25,170 nucleotides of DNA from an uncultured Ruminococcus sp. (GTDB taxonomy: Bacteria > Bacillota > Clostridia > Oscillospirales > Ruminococcaceae), in contig CAADWP010000147.1 of NCBI GenBank assembly GCA_900752785.1, forward strand, positions 1 to 25,170, given 5' to 3'. The translations under genes and the position numbers were made by a program. The notes under the pieces were generated by a model that was not told the DNA's origin, did not search any database, and worked only from the letters and a program-made list of their open reading frames with translations. This document shows, piece by piece, positions 22,905-25,170 of the stretch (position 1 is the first letter of the stretch; every line of letters starts with the position of its first letter).

Positions 22905-23923
22905 AAAAGCTGCTTAATTCACTCTATATCCTTGATGAGACAGCATGGCTCACGCTCGATGGCGAGAACATCGTATGCAGGTGCGAGGGTAAGGAAAAGT
23001 TCCGACTCCCCTTTTCAAATATTGAGGATATCTACTGCTTCGGTTATCTCGGGTGTTCGCCTGCACTTATGGGAAAATGTATGGAGCTTGGTATCAATAT
23101 CAGCTTTATTTCCCCGCATGGTAAGTTCCTTGCAAGAGTCGAAAGCAAGACAAAGGGCAATATTTTCCTGAAAAAAGCACAGTTTGAGAAGTTTGCAAAG
23201 CCTGCTATATTGCTTCAGCAGAATACCGTAGCATCAAAGCTCTCGAATACGAGATACCTCATAAAGCGCTCAATGAAGGACAATCCTCATCTTAACGAAG
23301 ACGGAGAACTGAGCAGGTGTATAGAGTATCTCGAAAGCGGCATTGAGCATGTCTATGAAATGACTGATAGAGAGACAATAATGGGCGTTGAGGGCAGCTG
23401 TGCAAAGGCGTACTTCAACATCTTCGACAAGCTTATCCTTCATCAGAAAGAAGACTTTCTGATAACAGGAAGAACAAAGCGTCCTCCGCTCGATCCTGTT
23501 AATGCAGTGCTGTCATTTCTTTATACTATTATGACAAGCTCGTATACATCAGCACTCGAGAGCGTGGGGCTGGACAGCTGCTACGGATTTTATCACGCCC
23601 TGCGTTCGGGCAGAAGCAGCCTTGCTTGCGACCTTGTGGAGGAAACGAGATGTATAGCCGAGCGATTAGCGCTGACGATGATAAATCTGAAAAAGCTTAA
23701 TGCGGGGGATTTTGAAAAGCAGGAAAGCGGCGCGGTTTACCTTACAAAGGACGGAAAGAAAAAAGTTCTTACCGCATGGCAGGAGAAAAAGCGGAGCATG
23801 ATAACACACCCTTATCTTGGCGAGAAAATACAGCTTGGACTTCTCCCGTTTGTTCAGAGTTCGCTGCTCGCAAAATATATCAGAGGCGAGATAGACGAAT
23901 ACCCATGCTATCTTATGAAGTAG
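22901..23923 (+). CDS. cas1: Cas1 integrase, type I-C
   Basis: Cas1 joins new spacers to the leader end of the array in a complex with Cas2. The start is ATG 22901 with GGAGAGG nine bases upstream and a four-base overlap with cas4; an ATG at 22805 inside cas4 is not the start. The 340-aa product has the metal-binding residues Glu164 (M-G-V-E-G), His232 (G-F-Y-H-A-L) and the acidic patch Asp244/Glu247 (L-A-C-D-L-V-E-E), with the N-terminal beta domain (1-75) and the helical C-terminal domain. The length is normal and there is no fusion to reverse transcriptase or other domains. Confidence 0.96.
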   Translation: MKKLLNSLYILDETAWLTLDGENIVCRCEGKEKFRLPFSNIEDIYCFGYLGCSPALMGKCMELGINISFISPHGKFLARVESKTKGNIFLKKAQFEKFAKPAILLQQNTVASKLSNTRYLIKRSMKDNPHLNEDGELSRCIEYLESGIEHVYEMTDRETIMGVEGSCAKAYFNIFDKLILHQKEDFLITGRTKRPPLDPVNAVLSFLYTIMTSSYTSALESVGLDSCYGFYHALRSGRSSLACDLVEETRCIAERLALTMINLKKLNAGDFEKQESGAVYLTKDGKKKVLTAWQEKKRSMITHPYLGEKIQLGLLPFVQSSLLAKYIRGEIDEYPCYLMK

Positions 23924-23932
23924 GTGAGCTAT

Positions 23933-24223
23933 ATGATGGTGCTTGTAAGCTATGATGTATCGACTGTCGATGCAAAAGGAAAAAGCCGCCTTAGAAAGGT
24001 GGCGAAGGAGTGTCAGAACTACGGACAAAGAGTGCAGAATTCAGTTTTTGAGATAGACGTTGATTATGGTACTTTTCTGAAAATCAAGGATAAGCTGTTG
24101 AAGCTGATAGATGAGTCACATGACAGCATCAGATTTTATTATCTCGGAAACAACTGGCACAGGAGGATCGAACACTACGGAGCAAAGGAAACTTATGATC
24201 CTGAGGGTGTTCTTATAATATAA
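23933..24223 (+). CDS. cas2: Cas2, adaptation complex scaffold
   Basis: Cas2 forms the central dimer of the Cas1-Cas2 integration complex. The product begins M-M-V-L-V-S-Y-D-V-S-T with the conserved Asp after the first strand, then R-L-R-K-V-A-K-E-C-Q-N-Y-G-Q-R-V-Q-N-S-V-F-E, the hallmark of the family, and ends D-P-E-G-V-L-I-I (96 aa). Starts at 23933 and 23936 are both possible with AGGTGAG upstream (23922-23928). The GTG at 23924 lies inside that site and is unlikely. It follows cas1 by nine bases and is the last cas gene. Confidence 0.93.
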   Translation: MMVLVSYDVSTVDAKGKSRLRKVAKECQNYGQRVQNSVFEIDVDYGTFLKIKDKLLKLIDESHDSIRFYYLGNNWHRRIEHYGAKETYDPEGVLII

Positions 24224-24371
24224 ACGGCGAACCTTAGATATTATCATTTTTACGGTCGGTTCGGCGTAAGATCATTTTAAAATATGAATCAAATATGAAC
24301 AAAATTGTAGGATTTTGCTAATATGAGTCAGTTCGTAGATGAGCGTGACCTTTTATAACACAATATATAGG
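24224..24371 (+). promoter_or_regulatory. CRISPR leader (148 bp)
   Basis: AT-rich noncoding DNA between cas2 and the first repeat. It lies on the side from which the array is read, judged by repeat orientation (3' end GAAAT) and cas2 adjacency. A TATAAC (24355-24360) near the array could be part of its promoter. New spacers would be inserted at its right border. Confidence 0.8.
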
Positions 24372-25170
24372 GTCACGCCCTACACGGGCGTGTGAGTTGA
24401 AATGCTATACGGTTCGTAGCTGTTATCTGATATATTCGTCACGCCCTACACGGGCGTGTGAGTTGAAATTGGAGCTTGCAAGTATTTTCTTATCGGCGTC
24501 AAGGTCACGCCCTACACGGGCGTGTGAGTTGAAATGTGAAACACGCTGCCCAGAAGCATTGCCGCTGTCGTCACGCCCTACACGGGCGTGTGAGTTGAAA
24601 TTGTTGTTACAACAGGTCTGCCGTCAGAACCGATTGTCACGCCCTACACGGGCGTGTGAGTTGAAATCTTAATGCAATCGCAAAGAATCTCAATGTTCTA
24701 TGTCACGCCCTACACGGGCGTGTGAGTTGAAATACACATATTCTTCAGTCATTCAATCGTTTGACTAGTCACGCCCTACACGGGCGTGTGAGTTGAAATA
24801 CGCTGTGTGTGAATATACCAAGTCTCACGACCGTCACGCCCTACACGGGCGTGTGAGTTGAAATGCTTTTCATCGAAAGGAGGATGGCACGATGAAGGTC
24901 ACGCCCTACACGGGCGTGTGAGTTGAAATATATTTACCTCCTAAATAACAGGGCAGGGAAGAAGTCACGCCCTACACGGGCGTGTGAGTTGAAATTGGCA
25001 AAGGGCGTTACAAGTGGATTACACGCCCGGTCACGCCCTACACGGGCGTGTGAGTTGAAATTCGATACAAAGGAGCTGACAAGAGGAAGTATTCGTCACG
25101 CCCTACACGGGCGTGTGAGTTGAAATTGTATCAAATCCGTGGAACTGAGCCATTGTCGGAATGTCACGCC
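24372..25170 (+). CRISPR. Type I-C CRISPR array: 12 complete repeats plus one cut by the window end
   Basis: The 32-bp repeat begins GTCACGCCCTACACGGGC and ends GTGTGAGTTGAAAT. Its copies start at 24372, 24438, 24504, 24570, 24636, 24702, 24768, 24833, 24898, 24964, 25030, 25095 and, partial, 25163. All 12 full copies are identical by eye. The stem CACGCCC/GGGCGTG with loop TACAC is followed by the 11-base TGAGTTGAAAT, the expected 5' handle after Cas5c cutting. Spacers are 33-34 bp, except the last visible one (36 bp, 25127-25162). The array continues past the window. Confidence 0.98.

Noticed and set aside
24397..25123. Open frames in the array encoding a repeated S-R-P-T-R-A-C-E-L-K peptide
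   Set aside because: They are the translation of the CRISPR repeat itself, not a repeat protein.
24372..25170. Spacers matching other parts of this window (self-targeting)
   Set aside because: No match was found by eye on checking distinctive parts of several spacers; a computed search would be needed to exclude weak matches.

Overview
The window looks like low-to-moderate GC chromosomal DNA of a gut-type Firmicute, most likely a Ruminococcus-like member of the Oscillospiraceae. The grounds are strong AGGAGG-type ribosome binding sites, sigma-A promoters (TTGACA/TATAAT, 17-bp spacers), and protein families typical of that group (DUF6809-like protein, ribbon-helix-helix cassettes, large serine recombinase). 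The taxonomic call is inference. No whole tRNA or rRNA gene is present to anchor it.

Layout. (1) 1-4760: right-hand part of an integrated mobile element. It holds the C-terminal part of a RepA-like ATPase, two tandem ribbon-helix-helix proteins, a DUF6809-like protein, a small acidic protein that appears to use a non-standard start, a 160-bp MITE-like element with 24-bp perfect terminal inverted repeats, and a large serine recombinase. It ends against the 3' part of a tRNA, probably tRNA-Thr, with its terminator. (2) 5217-13029: a type I restriction-modification operon driven by a near-consensus promoter: half-size HsdS, HsdM, an AT-rich two-helix membrane protein, full HsdS, HsdR and a YgjP-type metallopeptidase, tightly packed or overlapping. 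(3) 13188-14332: on the minus strand, an XRE regulator translationally coupled to a class II Fic AMP-transferase. Repeated TACACCGAA operators lie upstream, with a second, divergent promoter. (4) 14463-16483: on the minus strand a TetR regulator and a TauE/SafE permease; divergent from them is an MMPL/RND exporter gene cut off after about 160 codons. (5) 16589-25170: a complete type I-C CRISPR-Cas locus (cas3-cas5c-cas8c-cas7-cas4-cas1-cas2). It includes an internal cas11c start inside cas8c, a 148-bp leader, and an array of 12 complete identical 32-bp repeats plus a thirteenth that runs off the window.

How it works together. Three of the five regions are defence or defence-like modules (type I restriction, Fic/XRE, type I-C CRISPR). 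They sit next to a recombinase-bearing element at a tRNA 3' end, which is the usual architecture of a defence island. Restriction would cut unmethylated incoming DNA, and Cascade/Cas3 would give sequence-specific immunity. The abrupt end of the MMPL gene 105 bp before the cas promoter marks a probable insertion or deletion junction for the CRISPR locus.

The points most worth a second look are: the AT-rich block (membrane protein plus first target-recognition domain) inside the restriction operon; the extra half-HsdS; the coupled YgjP peptidase; the internal Cas11c start; the MITE; the tRNA-fragment junction; and the Fic/XRE divergent operator region. I saw no clearly new multi-gene system. 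The nearest candidate is the six-gene restriction operon with its embedded membrane protein and peptidase.
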